From Ignatzschineria cameli (GTDB taxonomy: Bacteria > Pseudomonadota > Gammaproteobacteria > Cardiobacteriales > Wohlfahrtiimonadaceae), in assembly GCF_003121895.1 (NCBI RefSeq), contig NZ_QEWW01000001.1, positions 558,001 through 622,000 of the forward strand: a stretch of DNA of 64,000 bases. The letters are read 5' to 3'. This document shows, in pieces, positions 18,253 to 27,578 of this stretch. The number at the start of each line of letters is the position of its first letter. The first letter of the stretch is position 1. The position numbers and the translations under genes are program-made. Below the pieces are notes generated by a model that did no database searches, had not been told where the DNA came from, and worked only from the letters and a program-made list of their open reading frames with translations.

Positions 18253-18657
18253 TTAAAGGTATCGAATAATCTCTAACGACTCAAATGAAGGGGTACTGAT
18301 CATCGGTATCCCTTCTCTCTCTTTAATTGTGCCAAAGATACAGGCTTCTGCTCCCAGGTGATGCTGAAGCGCTTCAATATCTTCCACCGCAATCTTCTTC
18401 TTTAAGTTTCCTACTTCCACAATAAATTGTGGTTTCTCCTTCCGCTGTTCAAACAGAATCTCTAATTGATTATTTTCACTTTTAAAACCTGTGATTAAGC
18501 CACAAACACGCCTCTCATCACCGAGATAATATCGAGCATCTTGTACAAAGAGATAATCTGAAGCAGATGTTGATAAGTGAGTTACCCCCAATAATGTGCT
18601 CACCATTAAGAATTTCCCCCAACGCACTTTTCTCTTCCTAACTTTTTCGACCCTCAT
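18253..18657 (-). CDS. Small exported protein of unknown function
   Basis: 134 aa with a long basic N-region (MRVEKVRKRKVRWGK) and hydrophobic stretch to about residue 33, then a small beta-rich domain with two Cys (RRVCGLITG, AEACIFG) that could pair. A perfect AAGGAGG lies 5 nt before the ATG. No family recognised. The stop-to-stop arrangement with the 211-aa secreted protein is the only context. Confidence 0.6.
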   Translation of the reverse strand: MRVEKVRKRKVRWGKFLMVSTLLGVTHLSTSASDYLFVQDARYYLGDERRVCGLITGFKSENNQLEILFEQRKEKPQFIVEVGNLKKKIAVEDIEALQHHLGAEACIFGTIKEREGIPMISTPSFESLEIIRYL

Positions 18658-18996
18658 GTTAACCTCCTTCTCAATTTTTGCGCGATACCTAAGTGATAAG
18701 ATTGATCCGTACCATAACGCATCTTCGATTGATGCTATTATCGGTTATCTCATCGTTACTACTCCATAATGCTACCACACAAACCTGCATATCAGGAGAA
18801 TCCTGTTGAGAACCGGCATTGTGATATCAGCATTAAGATATAATGGATATAGTCGAGCTCTATCAAAGCAGATACCTCAAAATGATTCATCAATATCCAT
18901 TGATATATATCATATTTACTAAAAAATATTTATACTTATTTGTGCTTATTTATACTTATTAATGTTCATCAAAATTAATTAAAAATAGATAAAGAG
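18658..18996. other. Intergenic region upstream of rtcB
   Basis: 339 nt, very AT-rich, between divergently read genes. It contains TTATACTTATT-like short repeats (about 18930-18960). No gene or defined operator is recognised. Confidence 0.5.
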
Positions 18997-20277
18997 ATGA
19001 GAAAAGAAAATCAGAAAAATATGCCCCCAAAAAAGAATCATCCACAGTCAGAGAGCGATCGCGCCTATATTCAAAAAGAGATCCCCAATGGCGTTCCCAT
19101 CAAGATGTGGGCAAAAGGGGTTCCATTTGATGAACAGACAAAAAAGCAGCTATCTGATACAGCGCAGGTACCTATTATTTTTCGCCATATCGCGGCAATG
19201 CCAGATGCTCATATGGGAATGGGCTCCACTGTCGGGTCTGTTATTCCTACTAAAAAAGCGATTATCCCAGCAGCCGTCGGCGTTGATATAGGCTGTGGAA
19301 TGATTGCAGTTCTAACCTCTTTAACTGCGGCAGATATGCCCGATAATCTCTACCCTATTCGTCTTGCGATTGAAGAGGCGGTTCCGCATGGCAGAACTGT
19401 AGGTAGAGGCCGAAGAGATATTGGTAGCTGGCAGGAGCCTCCAAAGATAGTGGATCACTATTGGCAACAACTACTCCCTAACTTCCAGAAAATTACAGCG
19501 AAATATCCTAAATTAGAGAAGAGCAATCATTATCATCATCTTGGCACGCTTGGAACAGGAAATCACTTTATAGAACTCTGTACTGATGAGTTAGATCGAA
19601 TCTGGATTATGCTTCATAGTGGATCTCGAGGTGTTGGTAATGCCATCGGCACTTTCTTTATCGCTCAAGCAAAAAAGGATATGGAGAGCCATATTGCCAA
19701 TCTTCCCCACAAAGATCTTGCCTATCTCAAAGAGGGGACAAAACACTTCGAAGATTATGTTGAAGCTGTTGAGTGGGCGCAAAACTATGCGCATCTTAAT
19801 CGAGAGGTGATGATGAAAAATAGTATCAAAGCGCTACGGAAGGTGATTAAAAAACCTTTTACAACAACCTCCGTCGCTGTCAATTGCCACCACAACTATG
19901 TTCAAAAAGAGCAACACTTTGGTGAGGAGATCTATATTACACGAAAAGGGGCTGTTTCTGCCCGCAAAGGTGAATTAGGGATTATTCCAGGATCGATGGG
20001 CGCTAAAAGTTATATTGTCCGAGGCTTAGGTAATCCTGATAGCTTTCACTCCTGCTCCCATGGTGCCGGCAGAGTAATGAGCCGAACAGAAGCTAAAAAA
20101 TGCTTTACAGTTGAAGATCAAAAAAACGCAACAAAAGGGGTTGAATGCAGAAAAGATAGTGCTGTTATCGATGAGATCCCAATGGCTTATAAAGATATTG
20201 ATGCCGTTATGGCTGCTCAAAAAGATCTCGTTGAGGTTGTTCATACCTTAAAACAGATTGTTTGTGTTAAGGGATAA
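18997..20277 (+). CDS. rtcB: RNA-splicing ligase RtcB (3'-phosphate/5'-OH RNA ligase)
   Basis: Joins RNA 2',3'-cyclic phosphate or 3'-phosphate ends to 5'-OH ends using GTP and Mn2+, in tRNA and rRNA repair. The 426-aa protein is colinear with E. coli RtcB. Metal site VGVDIGCGM, NHF motif GTGNHFIE, HSGSRG, NCHHNY, and the guanylated histidine in CSHGAGR (His355) are all present. The N-terminus carries about 18 extra charged residues compared with E. coli; a later start cannot be excluded. No rtcA or rtcR lies nearby. It ends at a shared terminator with the convergent hut transporter gene. Confidence 0.95.
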   Translation: MRKENQKNMPPKKNHPQSESDRAYIQKEIPNGVPIKMWAKGVPFDEQTKKQLSDTAQVPIIFRHIAAMPDAHMGMGSTVGSVIPTKKAIIPAAVGVDIGCGMIAVLTSLTAADMPDNLYPIRLAIEEAVPHGRTVGRGRRDIGSWQEPPKIVDHYWQQLLPNFQKITAKYPKLEKSNHYHHLGTLGTGNHFIELCTDELDRIWIMLHSGSRGVGNAIGTFFIAQAKKDMESHIANLPHKDLAYLKEGTKHFEDYVEAVEWAQNYAHLNREVMMKNSIKALRKVIKKPFTTTSVAVNCHHNYVQKEQHFGEEIYITRKGAVSARKGELGIIPGSMGAKSYIVRGLGNPDSFHSCSHGAGRVMSRTEAKKCFTVEDQKNATKGVECRKDSAVIDEIPMAYKDIDAVMAAQKDLVEVVHTLKQIVCVKG

Positions 20278-20306
20278 AAAAACCGACACCTGAGTGTCGG
20301 CTCTTT
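20276..20306. terminator. Bidirectional terminator between rtcB and the hut-operon transporter
   Basis: Perfect 7-bp stem CCGACAC/GTGTCGG (20283-20289 with 20294-20300), loop CTGA, A run on the left and CTCTTTCT on the right. Confidence 0.8.
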
Positions 20307-20354
20307 CTGGGCTAATAAAAGAAACTTTCGATTAAAATATCTCAAGATAAGATA

Positions 20355-21692
20355 TCAACCTAACCAACCGGCTCCAACTCCAATTCTAAAAGCAATGCTT
20401 GCAAAAATTAGGCAGAGTACCGTACGGATAAACCAGATCACCAATATTTGCCAAAATTTTACAGGTATCTTTGTTGCTAAAATACAAGGAACGCTTCCTG
20501 AAAGGAAGAGGACGCTGCCGATTGATGTAACCGCCGCAATATAACGGATAGAGAGATCTGCTTCGTTGAGTAAAATTGCCGGTAAGAACATCTCTGCTAA
20601 TCCCGATGCAATAGCGCCGCTATGTTCAGAAGCACCCTCTAATCCCGTCATCAATAGTGCCGGCTTTAACACAACTCCAATCCAATCAAAAAGAGGAGTG
20701 TATTTAGAGAGAATTAATCCGGTAAATCCTATCGCTAAAATCGAAGGGGCGACAACTGATGACATCTTCAAACCATCTTTAAAGTTTCGCCAAAGAGAGA
20801 TCAATAACCCAGGATTTGCTCGATATTGCGTAATCGCAAGATCTTTTGCATGTGCTAAACGACTTCGATCTTTACCACTCTCTGGAAGAGGATTCTCTGC
20901 TCGATTATCTAAACGGGAAATAGGGGGAATATAGGCAGTGATCGTTGTGGTTAAAAAGGTAATCAGGAAGGTACTCCAGAAAAAGAAGTTCCAAGCCCCC
21001 ATTAAATTCATCGTTTTCGCCACAATAATCATGAAGGTCGCCGAAACTGTTGAAAAACCTGTTGCAACAATCATCGCCTCTCTTAAGGAGTATTTTCCTT
21101 GACGATAGACACGATCTGTAATGAGTAGACCGATAGAGTAACTTCCAACAAATGAAGCAACCGCATCAATCGCCGATCCCCCAGGGGTTCTAAATAGTGG
21201 GCGCATTAAGCGTTCCATAAAGACGGCAACAAACTCTAAAAAACCAAATCCTAACAGAAAGGTAAGAGCTACAGCACCAACAGGAATTAAGAGCCCAACT
21301 GACAGCGCTAACTTCTCAAAAAGAAATGGCAACATATCTGGGGTCATCGCCCAAGCAGGCGCCCATCCCGTTAAATAGAGGATTGCTAAAATAAAACCTA
21401 AAACTTTAAAGGCTGAGAAGATCTTCTCGCTAATAGAGTTTTTATAATTCCCTGAAATATAGGGATAAAATGCTCCAAAGGCCATAATTAACATAATTGC
21501 CGTGAGAGCAAAAGGTCTTAGCTGATGAATCACAAATCCTGCAATATGATCCAACATAATGGTCTCTTTTCCCCCAATATCGATTGAGATAAAAAAGAGG
21601 GCTATTCCTACTAAACTATAGAGAAAAAGGTGCGTAAGCATCATGCCTTCCGAACGCTTTTTCCTTTTATCATCTCTTATAACATCGTCCAT
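20355..21692 (-). CDS. YjiH-family inner-membrane protein (nucleoside-recognition/GATE domain), hut-linked
   Basis: A 445-aa polytopic membrane protein with about 10-11 hydrophobic segments. The GATE/nucleoside-recognition regions are visible around RTPGGSAIDAVASFVGSYSIGLL and LEGASEHSGAIASGLAEMF. YjiH-type proteins are frequently encoded with histidine-utilisation genes. Its place at the end of the minus-strand hutU-hutG-hutI run makes it a likely transporter for histidine, urocanate or an end product, but the substrate is inference. 210 nt containing short tandem repeats separate it from hutI. Confidence 0.8.
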   Translation of the reverse strand: MDDVIRDDKRKKRSEGMMLTHLFLYSLVGIALFFISIDIGGKETIMLDHIAGFVIHQLRPFALTAIMLIMAFGAFYPYISGNYKNSISEKIFSAFKVLGFILAILYLTGWAPAWAMTPDMLPFLFEKLALSVGLLIPVGAVALTFLLGFGFLEFVAVFMERLMRPLFRTPGGSAIDAVASFVGSYSIGLLITDRVYRQGKYSLREAMIVATGFSTVSATFMIIVAKTMNLMGAWNFFFWSTFLITFLTTTITAYIPPISRLDNRAENPLPESGKDRSRLAHAKDLAITQYRANPGLLISLWRNFKDGLKMSSVVAPSILAIGFTGLILSKYTPLFDWIGVVLKPALLMTGLEGASEHSGAIASGLAEMFLPAILLNEADLSIRYIAAVTSIGSVLFLSGSVPCILATKIPVKFWQILVIWFIRTVLCLIFASIAFRIGVGAGWLG

Positions 21693-21730
21693 ATCATCCT
21701 CCGATATATTTTTATACTCTCTTTTTATTC

Positions 21731-21763
21731 TTGTTCTATTTTTGTTCTATTCTTGTTCTATTT
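21731..21763. repeat. Tandem repeat, unit TTGTTCTATTY x3 (11 nt)
   Basis: Three 11-nt units differing only in the last base, in the spacer between hutI and the transporter gene. Confidence 0.9.
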
Positions 21764-21850
21764 TGCTCTACTCTCTCTATAAGTACTTTGACACACTTTT
21801 TTTGTACTCTTTTTTGTGATCTCCTTTTCTATATCACCTTAAGTCTTTCG

Positions 21851-21877
21851 GTTGTTATCGTTGTTATCGTTGTTATC
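21851..21877. repeat. Tandem repeat, unit GTTGTTATC x3 (9 nt)
   Basis: Three perfect 9-nt units, then a partial one, 25 nt downstream of the hutI stop. Confidence 0.9.
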
Positions 21878-21902
21878 GTTTCGTTATTATCAGTTCCTAC
21901 TA

Positions 21903-23144
21903 TCACTTATTCATAGGATTTGAGATTTCAATCCCTTGATAAATCACTCGATTATTTAAGGTTCCTCCTAACCAATAACTCAGCTCTGCTGGATGAGTCA
22001 CCTCCCACGCGACAAAATTCGCCAATTTCCCAACCTCTAAAGAGCCTTCACTTTTTTCTACCCCTAAAGCAAAAGCAGCGTTATAGGTCACCCCAGCGAG
22101 GGTCTCTTCTGGCGTCAACTTAAATAGCGTGCAACCCATATTGAGCGCTAAACGGAGTGAAAGTAGTGGAGAAGTTCCGGGATTGAGGTCTGTTGAGAGT
22201 GCAATCTTCACCCCTTCCCGTTTAAAAGCTTCAATAGGTGGATATTGTGTCTCTCTTAACATATAGAAAGCACCTGGAAGCAGAACTGCGACAGTCCCCG
22301 CTTCTGCCATTGCTTTAGCATCTGAATCATCTGCATACTCCATATGATCTGCGGATAATGCGCCATATTTGGCAGCTAGCGTAGAACCATGTAAAGAGGA
22401 GAGCTGCTCAGCATGTAATTTAATGGGAATCTGATATTCTTTAGCGGCAATAAAGAGGCGTTCTACTTGTGCCGGAGAGAATGCAATATGCTCACAAAAA
22501 GCATCAAGCGCATCAATATCACAATGCTCAACGACTTTCGGTAGTACCTCTTCAATTATATAATCGATATAACGATCGGAATCATCGCCAAACTCTTTTG
22601 GTAGCGCATGCGCGGCTAAAAAGGTGGTATGAATCGAGATTGGCATCTCCTTCTTCAATTGAGCGATTACAGAGAGCATCTTCAATTCAGACTCTAGATC
22701 TAATCCATACCCTGATTTAATCTCAACTGTGGTCACACCATCTGCCATCAGATGCTCGATCCGTCTTTTAGCGGTGTGAAAGAGCCCCTCTTCTGAGGCC
22801 TGACGCGTTGCATTAACTGTACTCTGAATGCCTCCACCACGTTTAGCAATCTCTGTATAACTAACCCCTTCTAAACGCGCTTCAAACTCCTCACTACGAT
22901 TTCCCCCAAATACAAGATGAGTATGACAATCTATAAAACCCGGGGTCACTAATCTTTCCTCAAGATCACACTTGTGATAATGAATGTAATCAGTATAAGA
23001 AAAGTCCGCTTCTGACCCGATCCAACGAATCTTCCCCTTTTCGGTCACTATTACGCCCTTTTCAATCAAATTATAACGCCCATCTGCCATCGTTGCGATT
23101 TGACAGTTGTGCCAAATTGTCTGATTCCTCTCTTGATTTTGCAT
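21903..23144 (-). CDS. hutI: Imidazolonepropionase HutI
   Basis: Third step of histidine degradation: hydrolyses 4-imidazolone-5-propionate to N-formimino-L-glutamate. A 413-aa amidohydrolase with metal-binding [10 protein letters not shown] near residue 72 and [29 protein letters not shown] in mid-protein. A further metal-site Asp lies in [12 protein letters not shown]. Length is typical. Part of the hut run on the minus strand, 88 nt behind hutG, with an intercistronic hairpin (23185-23218) between them. Confidence 0.96.
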   Translation of the reverse strand: MQNQERNQTIWHNCQIATMADGRYNLIEKGVIVTEKGKIRWIGSEADFSYTDYIHYHKCDLEERLVTPGFIDCHTHLVFGGNRSEEFEARLEGVSYTEIAKRGGGIQSTVNATRQASEEGLFHTAKRRIEHLMADGVTTVEIKSGYGLDLESELKMLSVIAQLKKEMPISIHTTFLAAHALPKEFGDDSDRYIDYIIEEVLPKVVEHCDIDALDAFCEHIAFSPAQVERLFIAAKEYQIPIKLHAEQLSSLHGSTLAAKYGALSADHMEYADDSDAKAMAEAGTVAVLLPGAFYMLRETQYPPIEAFKREGVKIALSTDLNPGTSPLLSLRLALNMGCTLFKLTPEETLAGVTYNAAFALGVEKSEGSLEVGKLANFVAWEVTHPAELSYWLGGTLNNRVIYQGIEISNPMNK

Positions 23145-23184
23145 AATCTACTCTCCTCTTACTTATTTATCACAAAACTTAAAT

Positions 23185-23218
23185 GACCCGACTCTTAAAA
23201 TGAAAAATGAGTTGGGTC
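23185..23218 (-). other. Intercistronic hairpin between hutG and hutI
   Basis: GACCCGACTC (23185-23194) pairs with GAGTTGGGTC (23209-23218), 10 bp with one wobble pair. The T run after it on the minus strand is weak. It may act as an attenuating or RNA-stabilising structure rather than a full terminator. Confidence 0.5.
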
Positions 23219-23232
23219 GATAAAGTCGATAG

Positions 23233-24183
23233 CTACAATCCTCGTGTAAATTCCCAGATAAAGCGAGCTGCGACTCTAGCACAAAGATCATCCTGATCTC
23301 GCGCAGGGAGATACTCCACAAAATCGAGCGCTTGTAGCTTTCCGCTCTCTTTAATCTTTTTCCCTAAATGAAGATAGAGCTGAGGATCTACTCCTAAAGA
23401 AGCGGGAGCGGAGACCGCAAACATCTCACTAGGGGGTAAGGCATCGAGATCGAAGCTAAGATAGATCAGATCAACCTTCTCTAAAAATGCCATTAATTGA
23501 GTCTCAAGCGATGAGCTATTTCCCCAATGACACTCATAATCCCAGATAATCTCAGTCCCACTACTCTCTGCCGTCTCTAAAAGAGAACCGGTATTACCCA
23601 CTTCACTCGCCCCAATACAGAGATAGTGAAATGGACGATTCTCTCTTTGACAAAACTCTTGTAATTCTCTAAAAGGCGTTCCTGAGGTAGACTCCTCTGC
23701 CAAACGCATATCGAGATGAGCATCAAAATTGATAATCCCAATTTTAGCATTCGGATGACTCTTATAGAGCCCTAACCCATGAGCGTAGGCTGTCTCATGC
23801 CCACCCCCTAAAACAACCGTTTTATTGCTATTTTGTTGCAAGATGACAACTAAATCTGTTAATGCCTTTTGGCTAGCCTCTAAAGACTCCTGATAATGAA
23901 TAGTGCCAAAATCAATTAGATTCTCATGTCCTTGATGGGCTGCAAAGTTTGCAAAAACTCGTCGAAGTTGATCTGGTGCTGCAGCTGCGCCTGCTCTTCC
24001 TCGATTTCGCTTTACCCCTTCATCGCAGGCAAATCCGATTAAAGCAGTGCGATTCTCAAAATCAACTTGAGGATTCTCTGCAATAGGTACAACTTGAAAC
24101 ATACGCTTTGAAGCTGGGCTTTCGTGACTATCATCACGTCCTATCCAGATATTATTAGCTGTTTTTTGCCAAAAACTTTTCAT
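23233..24183 (-). CDS. hutG: Formimidoylglutamase HutG
   Basis: Last step of the short histidine pathway: splits N-formimino-L-glutamate to glutamate and formamide. Arginase/ureohydrolase fold with Mn-binding motifs GGGHETAYAHG, NFDAHLDMR and SFDLDALPPSE. The frame opens at a GTG (24249), but no ribosome site precedes it. ATG 24183 (MKSFWQK) is directly behind AGGGGGAGAG and gives the usual 316 aa. This indicates the direct (one-enzyme) route to glutamate rather than the HutF/two-step route. Confidence 0.93.
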   Translation of the reverse strand: MKSFWQKTANNIWIGRDDSHESPASKRMFQVVPIAENPQVDFENRTALIGFACDEGVKRNRGRAGAAAAPDQLRRVFANFAAHQGHENLIDFGTIHYQESLEASQKALTDLVVILQQNSNKTVVLGGGHETAYAHGLGLYKSHPNAKIGIINFDAHLDMRLAEESTSGTPFRELQEFCQRENRPFHYLCIGASEVGNTGSLLETAESSGTEIIWDYECHWGNSSSLETQLMAFLEKVDLIYLSFDLDALPPSEMFAVSAPASLGVDPQLYLHLGKKIKESGKLQALDFVEYLPARDQDDLCARVAARFIWEFTRGL

Positions 24184-24543
24184 CTCTCCCCCTACTGATC
24201 TCTCAATGATCTCTCTTTTTTTAATTTTCTTTAACTCGCTTAAGCTCACTTAAATCCAATCGAGCCTGACCGAACTCAATCGGCTGACTTAATACCATTG
24301 AACTCAATCAAATTTAACTGAACTTAACTGAACTTAATTCGACTTAATCAAAAAATGATATTCTCTAATAGCGCTTATCACTCACCTCTTACCGTGAAAA
24401 GAGTTATTAAATGATCCATTAAAAGATCGAATCCAATACCTTTATCGGCAAGAAATTGATTTGAAAGAGCCATCAGAGAATATCTATCTACTATCTACTC
24501 AACGTTATCTGACCCCATGATCGATCCACAGGATCAAGCTAAA

Positions 24544-26214
24544 CTACTTCACCATCGGTAGATTTAAGCCTTGCTCTTTTGCACATTCAATTGCGATCTC
24601 ATAACCTGCATCAGCATGACGCATAACCCCTGTTCCGGGATCATTCGTTAAGACACGTGCGATTCTTTCAGCAGCTTCATCAGTTCCATCACAAACAATG
24701 ACAACTCCTGAATGTTGAGAGAAGCCCATACCAACGCCACCACCATGATGGAGAGAAACCCAGGTTGCGCCCCCTGCAGTATTGAGTAACGCATTGAGAA
24801 GTGGCCAATCTGAAACAGTATCTGAACCATCCTTCATCGCTTCCGTTTCACGGTGCGGACTAGATACAGATCCTGAGTCGAGGTGATCACGACCAATTAC
24901 AATCGGTGCTGAAAGCTCACCATTACGAACCATCTCATTAAAAGCGAGTCCCAATTTTGCGCGATCACCTAAACCAACCCAACAGATACGTGCCGGCAAA
25001 CCTTGGAAATGGATACGCTCTTTTGCCATATCTAACCAGCGATGGAGGGATTCATTATCTGGAAGCAACTCTTTTACTTTCGCATCGGTCTTGTAGATAT
25101 CTTCTGGATCACCTGACAATGCAACCCATCTGAATGGACCGATACCACGACAGAAGAGTGGGCGAATATAAGCAGGGACAAATCCTGGGAAATCGAAGGC
25201 ATTCTCTACGCCGACATCTTTTGCCATTTGACGGATATTATTACCATAGTCGAAAGTTGGGATGCCCATTTCTTGGAATGCTAGCATCGCCTCAACATGT
25301 TTACCCATCGACTCTTTTGCTTTTTGTACTGTTCCCGCAGGATCTTCTTTAGCGGCAACTTTGTACTCTTCCCAAGTCATACCAATAGGGAGATAACCAT
25401 GTAGCGGATCATGCGCACTCGTCTGGTCTGTCACCATATCAGGACGAACGCCACGACGAACGAGCTCCGGCAAGATCTCTGCCGCATTACCATGAAGTGC
25501 GATTGAGATCGCTTTCCCCTCTTTAGTGTACTTTTCAAGACGCGCTAAGGCATCATCAAGATCATCTGCTTGCTCATCAACATATCCTGTACGAAGGCGG
25601 AAATCGATGCTCGATTGTTGACACTCAATATTGAGAGAAGATGCGCCTGCAAGTGTTGCCGCAAGAGGTTGAGCACCGCCCATTCCCCCTAAACCAGCTG
25701 TTAAAATCCACTTTCCTTCTAAAGAACCACCATAATGTTGGCGCCCTGCTTCCACAAAGGTCTCATAGGTTCCCTGAACAATTCCTTGGCTGCCGATATA
25801 GATCCAGCTGCCGGCAGTCATCTGCCCATACATCATTAAGCCCTTCTTATCGAGCTCATTGAAATGCTCCCAATTTGCCCAATGGGGAACGATATTGGAG
25901 TTTGCAATTAAGACTCTTGGAGCATCTTTATGAGTTTTAAAGACGCCTACAGGTTTTCCTGATTGGACAAGCAATGTCTCATCCGCTTCTAGTGCTTTTA
26001 ATGTCTCAACGATCTTATCAAAACATTCCCAATCACGAGCTGCTCGACCAATTCCACCATAAACTACGAGCTCTTTAGGATTCTCAGCAACATCGGGATC
26101 GAGGTTATTCATCAACATTCTAAGCGCGGCTTCTGTCAGCCAATTCTTAGCATTTAATTCTGTTCCTCTCGGTGCTCGAATCTCTACATCTCTATAACGA
26201 TCATTATTAGACAT
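24544..26214 (-). CDS. hutU: Urocanate hydratase HutU
   Basis: Second step of histidine degradation: hydrates urocanate to imidazolonepropionate with tightly bound NAD+. 556 aa, full length for the family. NAD-binding [19 protein letters not shown] and the C-terminal [20 protein letters not shown] block are visible. It is the first gene of the minus-strand hut run and lies behind a structured leader and twin HutC operators. The gene before it in the pathway, hutH (histidine ammonia-lyase), is absent from this window. Confidence 0.97.
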   Translation of the reverse strand: MSNNDRYRDVEIRAPRGTELNAKNWLTEAALRMLMNNLDPDVAENPKELVVYGGIGRAARDWECFDKIVETLKALEADETLLVQSGKPVGVFKTHKDAPRVLIANSNIVPHWANWEHFNELDKKGLMMYGQMTAGSWIYIGSQGIVQGTYETFVEAGRQHYGGSLEGKWILTAGLGGMGGAQPLAATLAGASSLNIECQQSSIDFRLRTGYVDEQADDLDDALARLEKYTKEGKAISIALHGNAAEILPELVRRGVRPDMVTDQTSAHDPLHGYLPIGMTWEEYKVAAKEDPAGTVQKAKESMGKHVEAMLAFQEMGIPTFDYGNNIRQMAKDVGVENAFDFPGFVPAYIRPLFCRGIGPFRWVALSGDPEDIYKTDAKVKELLPDNESLHRWLDMAKERIHFQGLPARICWVGLGDRAKLGLAFNEMVRNGELSAPIVIGRDHLDSGSVSSPHRETEAMKDGSDTVSDWPLLNALLNTAGGATWVSLHHGGGVGMGFSQHSGVVIVCDGTDEAAERIARVLTNDPGTGVMRHADAGYEIAIECAKEQGLNLPMVK

Positions 26215-26282
26215 AAGTCTTATCCTCCCAAACTAAGATTGTATTGTGATCTCTCTTCTATGAAGATCTTCTCTATTCGATC

Positions 26283-26387
26283 GAAGCTTTTATCTTAAAA
26301 GTCTGGGGGTTTAGAGAATTAAAGAGCGATGATAGGTATCGATCCACCTACGTCGGTCTCCTCTCTAAACCCGACACTTAAAGCTTC
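26283..26387 (-). ncRNA. Folded leader RNA of the hut operon (possible cis-regulatory element)
   Basis: In the 5' leader of hutU, minus-strand positions 26387-26283 fold into one long imperfect helix. The inner 11 bp (26362-26372 with 26307-26317, GGGTTTAGAGA core) are extended by GTC/GAC (26373-26375 with 26301-26303), AAG/TTT-type pairs and an outer 8-bp GAAGCTTT/AAAGCTTC pairing (26380-26387 with 26283-26290). A small TAGGT/ACCTA hairpin sits inside. It lies about 70 nt before the hutU start codon and does not match a riboswitch class that I recognise. Confidence 0.4.
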
Positions 26388-26486
26388 AAATTTTTAATCT
26401 ATTTTTTAATCTATGATTAATCAATTTCTTTCTTTTCTTTCTTTAGCTCTGAAGCTAATTTCATTATATACATAGCTATTTCCAAA

Positions 26487-26515
26487 TGTCTATACATTTA
26501 ATTATTGTATAGACA
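26487..26515. promoter_or_regulatory. Twin HutC operators
   Basis: TGTCTATACA (26487-26496) and its inverse TGTATAGACA (26506-26515), centres 19 bp apart, in the divergent hutU-hutC spacer. The TGTATAGACA core is the known HutC-type operator. Placement allows repression of the hut operon and autoregulation of hutC, with urocanate as the usual inducer. Confidence 0.85.
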
Positions 26516-26684
26516 TTAATACTAAAGACCTCTGCAAAAGCTTTGATAACAGTGCAATTTCATCTGTAAGATAACAAACAAAAAGCCGATAACATGCCGA
26601 TTTTGGCATGAGATAATAATGAATTAGCTAGGGTTGTGGGCTATAATTTGCCCTACTCATTTATCTAATGCCGGAAAAATATGC

Positions 26685-27425
26685 ATGTCGATCCCAATAT
26701 ATAAAAAAGTTCAGAACTATATTCTTGAAAAGATTGAGAATAATGAATATGGAGAAGGTGAGCAGATTCCCACCGAACAGGAGTTATCACAGCTCTTTAA
26801 TGCGAGTCGAATGACAATTAATCGAGCGATTACAGAACTCAGTAGACAAAATATTCTTAAAAGGATTCAAGGAAGTGGCACTTTTGTAATGCCAAAGAAA
26901 GCGAGCTCACAGCCATTGACAGTTGTCGATATTGTCGGAGAAATTGAGAATCGTGGTAATCGCCATCGTGCTGAGATCATTGCACAAAAATTATTGCCGG
27001 CAAGTGGTTTGGTGGCGAAAAAATTGGAAGTACCGATCGAATCGACCCTCTATTTCTGCCATATTATCCACTTTGAGAATGATCTTCCCTTAGCGGTTGA
27101 GAAGCGTTATATTCCCCATCATCTTGTCCCTAACTTTTTTGAGCAAGATTTCTTAAAAATATCCCCTAGTGGATTTCTTTTAAAGAATTATGACCTGACA
27201 GAGATGGAGCATTCAATTGAGGCAACGCTTGCAGATGAGACTCTAAGTCGCTATCTACAAGTAGAGCTTGGTTCTGCTTGTCTCGATATTAAACGAAGAA
27301 CATGGAGCTCGATCGGCCTAATCAGTTATGCGGAATTTATCTATCCTGCCGCTCGCTATCGACTCCACTCTCGCATGCGGGTCGATGAATATATGCGCTT
27401 AGGCATTCCAATGGATTCAATCTAA
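26685..27425 (+). CDS. hutC: Histidine-utilisation repressor HutC (GntR family)
   Basis: Transcriptional repressor of the hut genes that releases DNA on binding urocanate. N-terminal GntR winged helix (IPTEQELSQLFNASRMTINRAI, about residues 28-50) and C-terminal UTRA ligand-binding domain (about 80-235), ending near YPAARYRLHSRM. The frame runs 17 codons further upstream, but ATG 26685 (MSIPIYKKVQ) matches the family N-terminus and has GGAAA before it; this gives 246 aa. It is divergent from hutU. Confidence 0.94.
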   Translation: MSIPIYKKVQNYILEKIENNEYGEGEQIPTEQELSQLFNASRMTINRAITELSRQNILKRIQGSGTFVMPKKASSQPLTVVDIVGEIENRGNRHRAEIIAQKLLPASGLVAKKLEVPIESTLYFCHIIHFENDLPLAVEKRYIPHHLVPNFFEQDFLKISPSGFLLKNYDLTEMEHSIEATLADETLSRYLQVELGSACLDIKRRTWSSIGLISYAEFIYPAARYRLHSRMRVDEYMRLGIPMDSI

Positions 27426-27465
27426 TCTCTCCCCCTATTTCTTAACCCACACATCTTAACCCATA

Positions 27466-27507
27466 CAAAAAAGCCATACACTCTAACCGCTGAGTGTATG
27501 GCTTTGT
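27466..27507. terminator. Bidirectional terminator between hutC and the TRAP transporter genes
   Basis: Perfect 12-bp stem AGCCATACACTC/GAGTGTATGGCT (27472-27483 with 27492-27503), 8-nt loop, A run on the left and TTT on the right. It serves convergent hutC and dctM. Confidence 0.85.
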
Positions 27508-27578
27508 ACTTATTCCTTTACTTATTCCTTATAATTTATCTCTTATAATCTCTCAATCATAGAGATCCAAATCTCGCA

